From Erigeron canadensis (Eukaryota > Streptophyta > Magnoliopsida > Asterales > Asteraceae), in contig NC_057766.1 in NCBI RefSeq assembly GCF_010389155.1, positions 44,526,463 to 44,590,462 of the forward strand: a DNA stretch of 64,000 nucleotides, written 5' to 3'. Numbering within the stretch: the stretch's first letter is position 1; the number at the start of each line of letters is the position of its first letter. Below are positions 12,101-24,100 of this stretch, piece by piece. The translations under genes and the position numbers were made by a program. The notes beneath the pieces were generated by a model. The model saw only the letters and a list, made by a program, of their open reading frames with translations, was not told where the DNA came from and ran no database searches.

Positions 12101-15100
12101 TAAGGATCCGTCTCGTTTAGCAAGGTGAAAGAAAACACGTTAGAAATAGGTGGCTTGTTTCCACGTCGATGGAGATACTGGAAAATGTTTCGGGCGCTAA
12201 TTGCAGAGTAGAGAGTAGTGTGGATTCCCGGGTCATAGATTTCGGTGCTTCATTTAACGCTACCCACCGCAATGCACTGCGGAGTCTGAAAGTTGGGGTT
12301 TTTGAAAAGGTAAGAATGGCGAACGATGAAGTTCTTGATATTAGGATCATAAATGGTTCGGTTAGCTAGAAATTAGCTAGAAATTTTGAACCGTTTTTTG
12401 GGTTCGGTTCGGCTAGCTAAAAATTTTGAACTGTTTTTTTCGGTTATCCGAAAAAATCGGTTAATCTCGGTTCGATTTCCGTTTAACCATTTATTAAAGT
12501 CATGCTAACATAAAGTTGAAGTTTTCAATTATAATAGTCAATTTACATTATAATTAATTAATTTTTCTATATATAATAGTAATTTAACTACATTAGTATT
12601 TTGTTTTATAAATAAAATATACATTTCATCTAATTTTGAAATACTTTCTTCTAATGTTTCTATCTAAGAGTATCATTACTTAAAATTTCCTCAATATGAT
12701 ATTACTAATATTTTTCATAAATATTTTAAACAAAGTTAACAACGTTTATTAAAAAGATGTATGTATAAGAAATTTACTTAGAATACCTAAAGCTAATCAT
12801 AGATTGCGAAAGAAAGTTAGTAAAATTGTTAAAATTTTAGGTACCAAATATGAAAAGTTAGCTAAATAGTATGTGAATGATGTATCCATGTAATACTTGT
12901 TAAAAATACAACATCAAGTTATGTAGCAGTCCACATCAGAATTTGCATTTGAGTAGGGAACAAGTGGGTGAATTAGTGGTCCTATTCTTCATGTAGTCAG
13001 TAAGTGACTAAGTGGGGATGCCCACGTTTATTTAGTTTTCCTACTTAGTAGTTTTGCCTATATAAGGCACTTATGTATTTGAGTTTTATTTAAGCAGAAT
13101 ATTAGAGGAAAATACTTTGTGTGAGTGTGTGTTTGTAAATTCGGATTCATCAATACATATATATGTAAATATACATATATATTTTTATATATGGGCATAT
13201 ATCAAAATTCGGTTTGGTTCGGTTAAATGCGGGTAATTAATATTAAAAACAGTAACCAAATCGTTTTACATCGGGTTTATGGTCTTTTCGGGTTTCGGTT
13301 TTTTTCGGTTTCGGATCACGCGGTTCGAACCGGTTTTCCGGTTCATTTTTTACACCCCTACTTGATATGACGAGCACAGTGACATAGTTTAAAGACTCCA
13401 AACGGTTCATGAAGGATGTCCTGGTTATTCCATGTCTGAAAAAGCAGTTCGTTTTGTCGGGCAGTTGGATGAGCAGGGGCATGAGGTTAAGTTTGGGAAC
13501 GGGCAGTGGAAGGTTGTCAAGACTCAAGGGAATTCTAGTCATGGCTCAAGGTAAGAAATGAGGTTTGCTTTATATGGTTAGTTTACTTTCAGAAGAAAAA
13601 TAAAATCCGGTTCACAGAATCTCATGGGTAGGAGAAGGTTTGCAGATTGCAAACCCAGAGCTAGAGGTCAAATTCAGGTTGAACGTGCTAGATAAGGTTT
13701 AGAGAAACCGGTGATAGTGGGAGTATAGTGGGAGTATGGGATGTTCTCCTTCGGTCAGAGTTTCTAGACAGTGGATTAAGAGAACAAGTATTCCAATTGT
13801 TAAAGTTTCTCTAGTTTATTATCTGCTTTAAAGGAGTGTTTGTTCTCAGGATTAGTCGGGGCCGATATAGACAAAGGATAAGTCAGGGGTAGAGATTGCC
13901 GTGACGGATAGTTGAAACTCAATGGAGTTTCAACAGGCTTCAGGTGAACTAATGAGAAGGCTCTAGGGGCAACTAGGCGCATTGAATTAAAGATGTATAG
14001 AAGAGATCGAAGATCGTACAGTTTAAGGTCCGAAGACACCAAGTGAGAGATTGTTGGGAGTTAGCTGTCATTGGCCCATCTAGACTACTTCTAAAGGCAC
14101 CATGCCTTAATTAATTAGAGTTCTCGTTAAGTCTAACTTGGGGAGCAAGTTTGCTAAACCCTAATTCTGTAGCCTATATAATCTCTTATTTCTTGTACAT
14201 GTAATTTCGGTTGAGGGTAAATCAATTAAAAAAAAACAATTGCCACCCCTGTGGATTAGTTCACAGAGTTTAGTGTGAGATACCATGTTAAATCATTGTG
14301 TTCTTTTACTTCTTTCTACTAATTCTGTTTGTGTGTATTTAATATGCTTTGGGCATCACTAGGCAAGTCTAGCCACTGCCCCAATTTTTGTACACAATTA
14401 AAAATGGTCCAAAATACTTTGGATACAACTTCCTATTGTGATGTTTCTTTAATGATTACTGAGCAAATGGATGTTGGCGATCTGTTGTCTTCATCCCATG
14501 GTGGCCCATACAATTATAGACAACAAAGAATTAGAGAAATCCGAAAAGAGAGGAAAGAGTCTGGGCAACCCTAACCCTTATGAGCCCAGTTTGTTAGAGA
14601 CTTGTCCATCATGTTTAGCAAACAGATTAACCCTAATTCTGGTCTATAAATTAATCTGTTGTACTAGTAAATTTTATCACTTATTAATACAAAACCTAGT
14701 TACCCCCGTGGATTAGTTCACACGCATAGTGTGAGATACCACGTAAACTCATTGTGTTCTTTGATTGTTGTTTTACGGTTTTGTGTTTGTATCCTGAATA
14801 CTAAGAGTTGGTATGAGAGCTAGGTTCTGGATTGCAAAGAACACACCAACACAGCCGCCGCAAACCTTACGACCACTGTAGCCAGCTTCTCATCACAGCC
14901 ACCACTGCCGCCTTGCAGAATTAAACTGAATTGCTATTGAGAATCCGTCTTGAATATTGTTGCTACAATTTTATGGTTTCTGCAATTCTTTTCTTTACGT
15001 AGAGATGAGGTCTGGGGAAGGAAAGATTAGGATCGAGAAGTGTTATAGGCAGGATTTTGGATGTTGAAAGAGGTGAATGCTGCCACAGCCTCAGATTCAG

Positions 15101-18100
15101 ATGATGCCTTGATATGTTGTGTTGAAGACATAGTTGAGTCCTCGATTATGGACTGAGGAGCATCGCTTCATGCTATCTCAGACTCGAGAAAGTTGAAGAA
15201 TCTAAGAAAAAGCAACTTCGGTACTGTAAGTCTTGCTAATAATAAAACTTTGGATATTACAGGGGTTGATGCCATTGATTTGAAAACCAACTTGGGAACA
15301 ATTTGGACATTGAAAGATGTTATGTTGATTCTCAAGTTGAGGAAAAAGTTTTCCATTGGGCAATTAAATGACCACGGTTATGATGTTACGTTCGGGAGAG
15401 GACAATGGAAGGTCGTCAAGGGTAGCATGGTAATTGCCAGGGGAAGAAAAAAGGGTACTTTGTATATTGTTGAGGTTTCTGCAGGAGGTGCATATGCAGT
15501 AACTAAAGGACCAGGTCTATCAAAGTTGTGGCATCAACCGATCAACGGCTCGGTCACATGAGTGAAAAAGAAATGAAGATGGTTGCAAAAGAAAAACGTC
15601 CTGATCTTAAATAGGTTAAAACTGAATTCTAATTCTGTGAACCTTGTGTTTATTGTAAAGAAAAAACGGGTATCCTTGTGAAGACATGGAAAGCACCAAA
15701 AGACGACAAGCTAGAGCTTATTCATTCGGATGTGTTTGGTCCATCACGTGTTGAATCCTTAAGGGGTTCAACACGTGTTGGACCGAACACATCTATTTTC
15801 TTAAAAGCAAACTTGAAGTATTTGACGTTTTTAAGAAATGGAAAGTTGCTGCCGAACTTGAAACTAATTTGAAGGTGAAGTGTTTGAAGTTAGATAATGG
15901 AGGGGGATACGTTAGCTAAGAGTTCACTAGCTATTGTTCTAAACGCGGTATTTAGATATTAAAGACGGCAAAATGGAGTCACAGAAAGGATGAACAAGAC
16001 CTTAAATGAGATAGCCAGAAGTATGAGAATAAATGCAGGGCTTTGAAAGATGTTCTGGGAAGATGCAATCAAAACCATTGCCTATCTTATTAAACGAGGT
16101 CTCTCATCTCCGTTGGGTTACAAGGTACCGCAAGAAGAATGGAAGGGTAAAGCTGAGGATTATAAGCACCTTTGGTTACGGATTAGACAAAATGGGCTTG
16201 AAGCGTTGGGATTTTGGAAGTAAAAAAATAGTTAAAAGTAAACATGCTACATTTAATGAGACTAAGTTGTAAAAAGATAGATGAGATCTAAACTCTCAGG
16301 TTTAGAAAAAGGTGGTTGAATTTGAGGTTGATCACGAGGAACCTAAATCGGTTGGTGAACCAGTTATGAACCTGTCCACACAGGTCTCGAGTTTGAAGAA
16401 GGTGAGTTTGAAGAGGGTGAAGGTAACGAGTTAGTGGGAGCTTATGACAGTGGGAGCAAGGTTGTAAATAACGCTCGGCGGTCACTCAACGGTCGACCAC
16501 CTTTAAGGTTAGATTTCATTTCGCGGAATTATAATAGCGTTATAACGAAAACTATAAAATATAAAGGAATTTATATAAAAAATATATATAAGAAATATCC
16601 TAACAAAGTTAGTAAAAAAGGATGTTATTTGACCGTTAAGATCGGTTAAACTCTGTTAAATCCGTTATTTGACCGTTAAATCCCGTTATTTGACCGTTAA
16701 ATCCCATTATAACATCCATCAAATCCGTGATTTGACATTTATTGTCCTAAAACCTTCAAATTTACCTTCCAACCCCCTTAATGTAACGTTGGACCTCCGT
16801 TACTGTTATAAGGCCGTTATTTACAACACTGAGTGGGAGTTCAGAATCTAGTTTGAGAATTTGTAGATAAGCATCATACCCCACAAGTGCAACCTGACAA
16901 GAATGCGCGTTGGGTCAGGAGATCCACCAGATCTACAAAACAGCCAAATTGGTACAGTCCTTCAGTAATTCAGTTGATTTAGCTACGTTTTGATGAAAGA
17001 AATTGGAGAACCACAATCAAAGACGGTTAAGATGAAAGATTTGCTCATGTGGGAGCATGCAATGAAGGATGAGATGAACTCCCTAAAAAAAAACTTGGGT
17101 TTCCAAACATTAACAGAGCATTGCAAAACAAGTGGGTCTTCAGGGTTAAGCAAGAAAGTGATGGATCTAAACGGTAAAAAGCCCGTTTAGTGGTCAAGGG
17201 CTTTCAACAGAAAAAAAAAAAAGGATAGACTATGATGAGATCCTCTCCCGTGGTGAAAATGACCACCATCATGTTAGTTATCTGTTTGGTTTTGGTTGTT
17301 GCAGAAAGCTTACATCTTGAGGAGCTTGATGTAAAAACCGTGTTTCTTCATGGTGATCTAAAGGAAGATATTTTTATGCAACCTTGTAGATAAAGATGAT
17401 CGGGTTTGCGCGCCTAGACAATGGTATTTAAAGTTTGATAACTTTATGGGGAGGTCGGGGTTTAAGAGATGCCAGATGGATCATTGTTGCTATACGAAGA
17501 AATTCAGCGGCTCTTATATCATCTTATTGCTATATGTTGATGATATGTTAATTGCAGGACCTCATATGAAAGAAATTAGCTAGTTGAAGAAACAAATGTC
17601 CCGAGAATTTGAGAGGAAAGACTTGGGTCCAGTCAGACAGCTATTAGGGATGAGCATTGTCAGAAATAAAGATGGTTCTTTAACATTGTCCCAGGTGAAA
17701 TACACAAGTGTTGAAGAGATTCAAGATAAAGGGAAGATTTCATATATGTCACTACTAAGTTTCTAAATATCATATTTATCCAATTAAATTTTGAAATATC
17801 AAAATTGCCATTATTAAGATATAAAAATATCATATTTACCCAAATAATTAAATTTAATCAATATATAACATTAAAATCATTAAAATCACTTAAATTATTC
17901 AAAATACATCCCCATTTTACACTTATAGCCTCTTTTATTAAATTTCTAGTTACATTATACAAAAGAGTTTACAGCAACACCATTATCAACAATTTTCATG
18001 GTGTAATATATCAAGTAGACGTTTAAAATAGATTAGATATCAAACTTATAACTGTAACTTAGTAAATTATACACTATACATACTAGAAAGACCAGGTTCC

Positions 18101-21100
18101 TTAAATCTTAGCTACAAGCAAAAAAAAAACAAATTCAAAATAAAATGAAATTAAAACAAGGAAGATCTATAAATACAAAACAAAACAAAAAAAAATAAAA
18201 ATTTAATTGCCTAGAAAGGAAGAATGATCAAAAATAAACTAAATGAATATTATCTATTGTAGTATGATCTGAATTTGGGAATCATTTTAAATAACCATTT
18301 AAGAAAAAATATATAGAATTTATCTGATAAAAATGACTTTTTAGAGAATAAGAAAAGTAGTGATTATGATCAAGAGTGCATAAAATATAAATGTTCATCC
18401 AACTATGCGATTAATATTGCGGAAAGAAAAACACTAAAAAATTGAGACGTAAAGTAAAGATCTATGTTATGTAATTAGGGATTTTAGTTTCATGGACACT
18501 AAATAAAAGAAGGTATAATTGTAAATTAGAAATGTATTTTTAATAACTTAAATGATTTTAATGTTATATATTGATAAATTTTAGTTATTTGGGTAAATAT
18601 GATATTTTTATATCTTAATAATGACATTTTTGATATTTCAAAAATTAATTGGATAATTATGATATTTAGAAGTTTATTAGTGGCATATATGAAATTTTCC
18701 CCAAGATAAATAATGAAAAGATGAAGCCTAGAAATACTCCATTGGGGAGTCATTTAATGCTTACCAAAGATCAGTCTAGTCTCCTAAATCTGAAGAAGAA
18801 AGATCAAAGATGACTAAAGTTCCATAGTCCATACACATCAGCGGTTCAGAGTCTCATGTATGTTGAGAGTCTCATGTATGCCATGGTTTGTACTCGACGA
18901 GATATTGCTCATGCTGGCCGTTGGAGTTGTTAGTCGATTTATGTAACATTAGGAAACTGTCTGTTGAATCGGAATTTATAAAGCGTTTACACTTAACAAA
19001 GTAATCTTACTAAATACTTTTGATTCAACAATTGGTATCAGAGCGGGTTAACAAATTGGGCCGTTTTGAGAGTTGTTTCAAGAAAAAGGGTGTAGCCCTT
19101 GGCTGTGGGGAGAAGGCAACAATAAGAAGAACCCGATTTTGGTTCGTGGGGCTGTGATAAATTGATCACATATTAAAAACAATAGGAGATGGTGACCCGA
19201 AGGTGCGTGTCAATCGTTGTAGCAACTAGAGTACCGATTGAGATGACAGGGAGACGGGTGAACATCAGTGTAAGTCTGACTTGTGAGTCTGACTCGTGGC
19301 TGTTAGTCGCAATGAAAGTAGAAGAGGAGAAAGTGCTAGCGGGTGTTGAAGATCAATCTAGATTACCAAAATTCCATCGCAGATGTGGGAGAATTCCGAT
19401 CGAAGAATAAAAAAAAAGAAACATGGTTGGTTCCTGGTGGTGTCATGTGTTATGTTTCATACACAAGTGTGGTGTCAAAGAATGAGTTACAACCGAGACT
19501 AGCAAAAGTGGTAGACAGATCTTTCTCGTTAACCGTCAGATCGTCATGAAATTTGAGTTGTGGGTTCACGAAACTTGGTGCTAAGATCCGACCGTTGGGA
19601 TTTCCGGTCTGAAGCATTTGTAGGAAGTTCTTGGCAGTTGAAGTGAGCTGCAGAAAACATTTTGCACATGTGTGCAAATGTAGAAAAACGAACATCTTGG
19701 GTTTGTTTACCGGTGGATCATTGTGTCTTTTGAATAGGGGGTTTGAGACACGTATATTAAGATTATCACCGTTAGGTTTTTTGATTTGGGCTTCCTACAA
19801 AAAGATAGAGATCTTCAAAGTTGCTCTTGTGGCAGCGTTGGTAACGAGAGAAGAACCATAGTACGGGTTGGTTACGGTTGCTAAAGGTGGGAAAGAAGAT
19901 GAAAACTGTTAATGGTGGTTGTTTCACCGGAAATGATAAAGCATCACAACAACGGCTGGTAGTGTTGTGGAAGACATTAGGTTAAAGGGTTTAATTCTTT
20001 ATGAAGAAAAGAAGAATGATGGAAACATGTTTGAAGATACGGAAACAGAATATTGTAAAAATTTCACGTGGAGCCATGGAGGTGTATGATATGAACTAGA
20101 AGTCCAAGGGGGTTAAGCGTCGGTTTATAATAATTGTTTTGTTATTTTTGGAAGTTACTTGTTCTCCGAGATTAGATCAAGTGTGTCTACAAATAGGGTT
20201 AGGGTGAAGTCTTTTAATTAATTGCTCTTAGGAACTTAGGGCCACTGGGGCATTAATCTAGACAACAGGCTACTGGAGCCTATCCAGACACTATCATTTG
20301 ATTGTTACAGCCCTCTTCCGTTGGCTTTATTCGTGTTTTTCAATCGTGTTTTACTGTTTAGCTTGTTTGTTCGTATCAATTGGTATGAGAGAATGGATTC
20401 TGGCATTCTGCAACTTGTGGTTTGGTTTGAAGATGGGAATTGATCAGGATATGCAGGACCTCAAAGAGGAGATACGACTGGATCAGAGTCATGCTGAAAT
20501 CTTGGAGATTTTGAGGAACCGGGTGAAGCCATTTTTGGATTCTATCCAACAGATGACATAGGTAGGTGTTACACCAACTGTTCTCACCACGAGTCCACCA
20601 AAAGCAACCCCTGTGACAGTGAAGGATAAGATGGGATCACAGCTCGTCGCTTTTGTGTATAGTCATTTGAGGCTTCAAAGGCTAGGATGGATCACATTCA
20701 TGCTGAGATCATGGCGTTGAGGAATCGGTTTCCATTCTAAGGCACCAGGAGACACATCTAAACCTGAGAAGATATACAACAGCATGTGGTGGAAGAAAAG
20801 CATGTTGAATGCGAGTCCCATGGTGAGGAAATTAAACCCAATACCCTTGGACAACCAGAACTTAGTGGCCAAGGGATGAGGGATTGTGAGATGGAGTATA
20901 GAACTGAGAAGGTGTTGCAATCTGAGTCGCCTCCGAACAAGAAGATTGAAGCAGAAGGGTGTCTTATAGATATTCCTGTACAACCTGCCACAAGACTGGT
21001 TGAGTGACACAAAAACAAAAATCAGGGACTTGGATCAGAAACATGTTGTCATGGATATTGCTTTTGAGAGTCAAAAACATGCTGCCATGGATGTTGCTTT

Positions 21101-24100
21101 TCAAAAACAACAGACATCGGAGAAGAAATTTGGTTGCCAAGGTACTTGGTTGCCAAGGTACTGGACGGGGAGGTTTAAAACGGGTGGTGGAGGGGAATCG
21201 AGGAGAGAACACGAATAATGACGATCTGGTCATATAATTCACATGGTGGCCGAAGACTAACGATTGAAGATGACTAACCATGGGATCCTGGAATTACTCG
21301 AGGCAACGTTTCAAAGCAACACCTTGAGGACAAGGTGTTTTTAGGGGGCGAGAGTAATGATATGAACTAGAAGTCCAAGGGTGTTAAGTGTCGGTTTATA
21401 ATAATTGTTTTGTTATTTTTGGAAGTTACTTGTTCTCCAAGATTAGGTCAAGTTTGTCTACAAATAAGGCTGCCAGCCATTAGGGTTAGGGCGGAGTCTT
21501 TTAATTAATTGTTCTTAGGAACTTAGGGCCACTGGGGCATTAATCCAGACAACAGGCTACTGGATTAATGCTACAACCGACTTCCGTTGGCTTTGTTCGT
21601 GTTATTCAATCGTGTTTTGCTGTTTAGCTTGTTTGTTCGTCAGTGTAACACAACATGTGAAAACTATTGGTAAAAGAAGCCATGGCCATGCGGTTGACCT
21701 CACATCCAATACTATTCGTCAGTGTAACACCACATGTGAAAACACGACACGACCTGTTTTTAACAGGTTTCGTGTTTAGCCTTAACAGGTTTCGTGTCTT
21801 AACAGGTCCAGACCTGTTAAGGCACGTTTATTATTAATAATAATAATATATGATATAGTGTATGCTAATTGTTAACAGGTTACCTTAACAGGTCTAACAG
21901 GTCCAGGGACCTGTTAGACCTGTTAACAATTAGCATACACTATATCATATATTATTATTATTATTATTATTAAAATATTAAAATACTAGGACTTAATATG
22001 GATATGCATCTAAGTATATGACCAAATTTCCTTTCCTTTATCCCAATTCCCACCCACTCTTTATCTCTCTCTCTTATCTTTTGACCATATCTCCTTTTCC
22101 TTACACAACCACCACAATAACAGATCACATATTCCTTAAGATCTCTAATCTCTCAATATCAATTTATATCTATATAACTAGGATAAACAAGACATTCTTG
22201 TGTTTGAAATTTGAACCAAACCATCATCCCCATCAATCATCAGCATTCAGAAGAGTAACTATCTCAGGTTCCGGTGGAAACGCTAGATGACGGAGAAATC
22301 GCCACTTATCAGCGTGGTGGTTCCGATTGGAAACGGCAACGGCCATCGCCGCCTTCTACACCACCAGATCGCTCTTCTTTCATTTTTTTTTCTCTATGGA
22401 TCTAGTGCTTATTTCTTCTTCATGTTTATATATCTATAGATCTAGGGTTTATTACTTTAACTTGTATGAATCTGGAAATGTTTTGAACAGATGCGTTTGT
22501 ATAGAATTTGGTTTTGGTATATATTATGTTTGTATATGAATCGGTTTTGGATATATGTGCCTATGTATACATTTCTAGATATAGCAATTTAATATAGATA
22601 TAGAGAGATATGTGTACAATATGAATGTGTGTTTAAATCTCCAGAAAGAGAGAAAAAAGTTTAACAGGTTTTTTAACGGGTTTTTTAACGGGTCTTAATA
22701 GGTGCACCTTTTAATTTTCGTGTCGTGTTCGTGTTTGAGCTTAACAGGTTCGTGTCTTAACAAGTCGTGTCAAACCTGTTATGCCAGCCTTAGGGAGAAC
22801 CTCATACTTAGATCTCTGACAAATTTGGCATTTGCTAACAAATATTTGCACATCTTTTGCGCAGGCTTTCCAATAGAACAATTCCTTAACCCTAAGTAAA
22901 GTTGGTATGACACGAGAAGGCCCTCCAATGACCGTTGAATGAAGGATTTCTATAATAGTCTTTCTTAACTCAATAACTTATGCAATAATAATCTTCCTTT
23001 TCTTTTTAATAAGTGTCCATCTCATGATCTATTCGGTACCATTTCCTCTTTCTATAACTGAGAAATGAGTTCCTTAGACACTGGATCATGTTGGCTAACC
23101 CTCTTGAATTTTTTTCAAAAGTCCATCTTGAATAGTGCTTACCCTAGAGAAGTGATGAGCCTGGTACCCTTGACAAAGCATTTGCTACAATGTTTTTTCA
23201 GTTCCATTCTTATAACATAATTTAATTCATAGTCATACGCTCTCAATTTGGCTAAAAATTCTTGTTGTAGAGGCGTCACAATTTTTTTGTTCCAATAGAT
23301 GCTTTAAGCTCTGATCAACCGTCTTAATAATGATTTGTTTGGCAATTAGACAATGATGCCATTGTTTTATTGCCATGAGGATAGCCAACATTTCCTTCAT
23401 AAACTGACGAACTCTGATGTCCGACTGAAATGGATTCTAATAAAAACTAATGAATGGTTATCTTGTATTAAGACTGCCTAACCCTTTAGATGATGCATCG
23501 ATTTCAAGGCAAAAGGGTTTGGTGAAATCAGGTAGCTCATCATGTGGGATTTCAATTCAAATGCTTGTTGAGCTTCTTCTAACCAATGAAATCCTTCCTT
23601 CTTAAGCAAGTCAGTCAAAGGTTTGGAAATGATCCCACAACTTCTGACAATACTTCTGTAATATCCAGTGAGACCTAGAGTTCCCCTTAGCCACTTTTTA
23701 GTGACTGGAGTTGGCCATCATAAATAGCCTAAATCTGAGTAGGGTCAATAGAAACCGCAACTTCTGTGATGATATGCACCAAGTACTCAACCTTTTCTCC
23801 CTAAATAAACATCTTGATTTTTAAGCTTTACGAGAATGTAGTCTCATTATATCCAAAACTCTGAGTAGGTCCACCAAACGTTCCTACCAATTCCCACTAT
23901 ATATTAAGATATCATCAAAGGAAACCAAAGCACTCTTCTTCAATATGTCCTTGAATGTGGCATTTATTAGTGACTGGAATGTTGCAGGAGCATTGATCAA
24001 TCCAAATGGTAAAACCAGAAACTCATAATGACCTTGATGAGTCTTAAAAGCAGTTTTGTAAATATCAGGCTCATGCGTACTCGCTTGGTAGTATCCAGAC

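Larger units (their letters stand above)
10936..14333 (+). mobile_element. Decayed copia element (copy 2) inside the gypsy element
   Basis: The 5' LTR is 10936-11271 (TGTTGGGAG...CCTAACA). A Met-tRNA primer site lies at 11274-11285. The 3' LTR begins at 14052 but loses its end near 14333. The interior has no recognisable gag, only a short protease stretch near 12205-12340, where the catalytic DSG reads DFG, and the continuation near 13369-13560. A hAT element (12342-13360) splits the protease. The purine run AAGTGAGAGAT precedes the 3' LTR. It belongs to the same LTR family as the elements at 5082, 14472, 29229 and 43307. Confidence 0.8.
14472..18958 (+). mobile_element. Copia element (copy 3) with pol remnants, 3' end lost
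   Basis: The 5' LTR is about 14472-14803 (TGTTGGCGA..), followed by a degraded primer site TTGGTATGAGAGC at 14808. Gag is absent. Protease, integrase and RT remnants follow in order but in several frames, with internal stops. It is interrupted by a hAT MITE (16457-16831) and a MULE (17731-18701). RT homology ends near 18958; RNase H and the 3' LTR are missing. It is the only copy in this LTR family here with pol, so it represents the type that could mobilise the gag-only relatives. Confidence 0.75.
21745..22791. mobile_element. hAT-like element rich in AACAGGT/ACACGA repeats
   Basis: The right end reads CGTGTCAAACCTGTTATGCCAGCCTTA, preceded by TTCGTGTCGTGTTCGTG. This arrangement is common in plant hAT elements. 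The left side starts ACACGACACGACCTG and repeats AACAGGTTTCGTGT. Beyond 22791 the gypsy integrase resumes in frame-like fashion, which supports this right boundary. No 8-bp duplication was found, so the left boundary is uncertain. It contains a strong hairpin (21833-21972) and a gene-like exon fragment near 22287. Confidence 0.55.

Noticed and set aside
18928..19030. 103-bp LTR starting at TGTTAGTCG
   Set aside because: The first 30 bases still encode the copia RT segment VGVVSRFM in a shifted frame, so the LTR cannot begin there; 18962 is the better start.
20675..21281. Overlapping minus-strand frames of about 100 codons
   Set aside because: They lie antisense in the interior of the small LTR element, overlap each other in different frames, and match no family I recognise.
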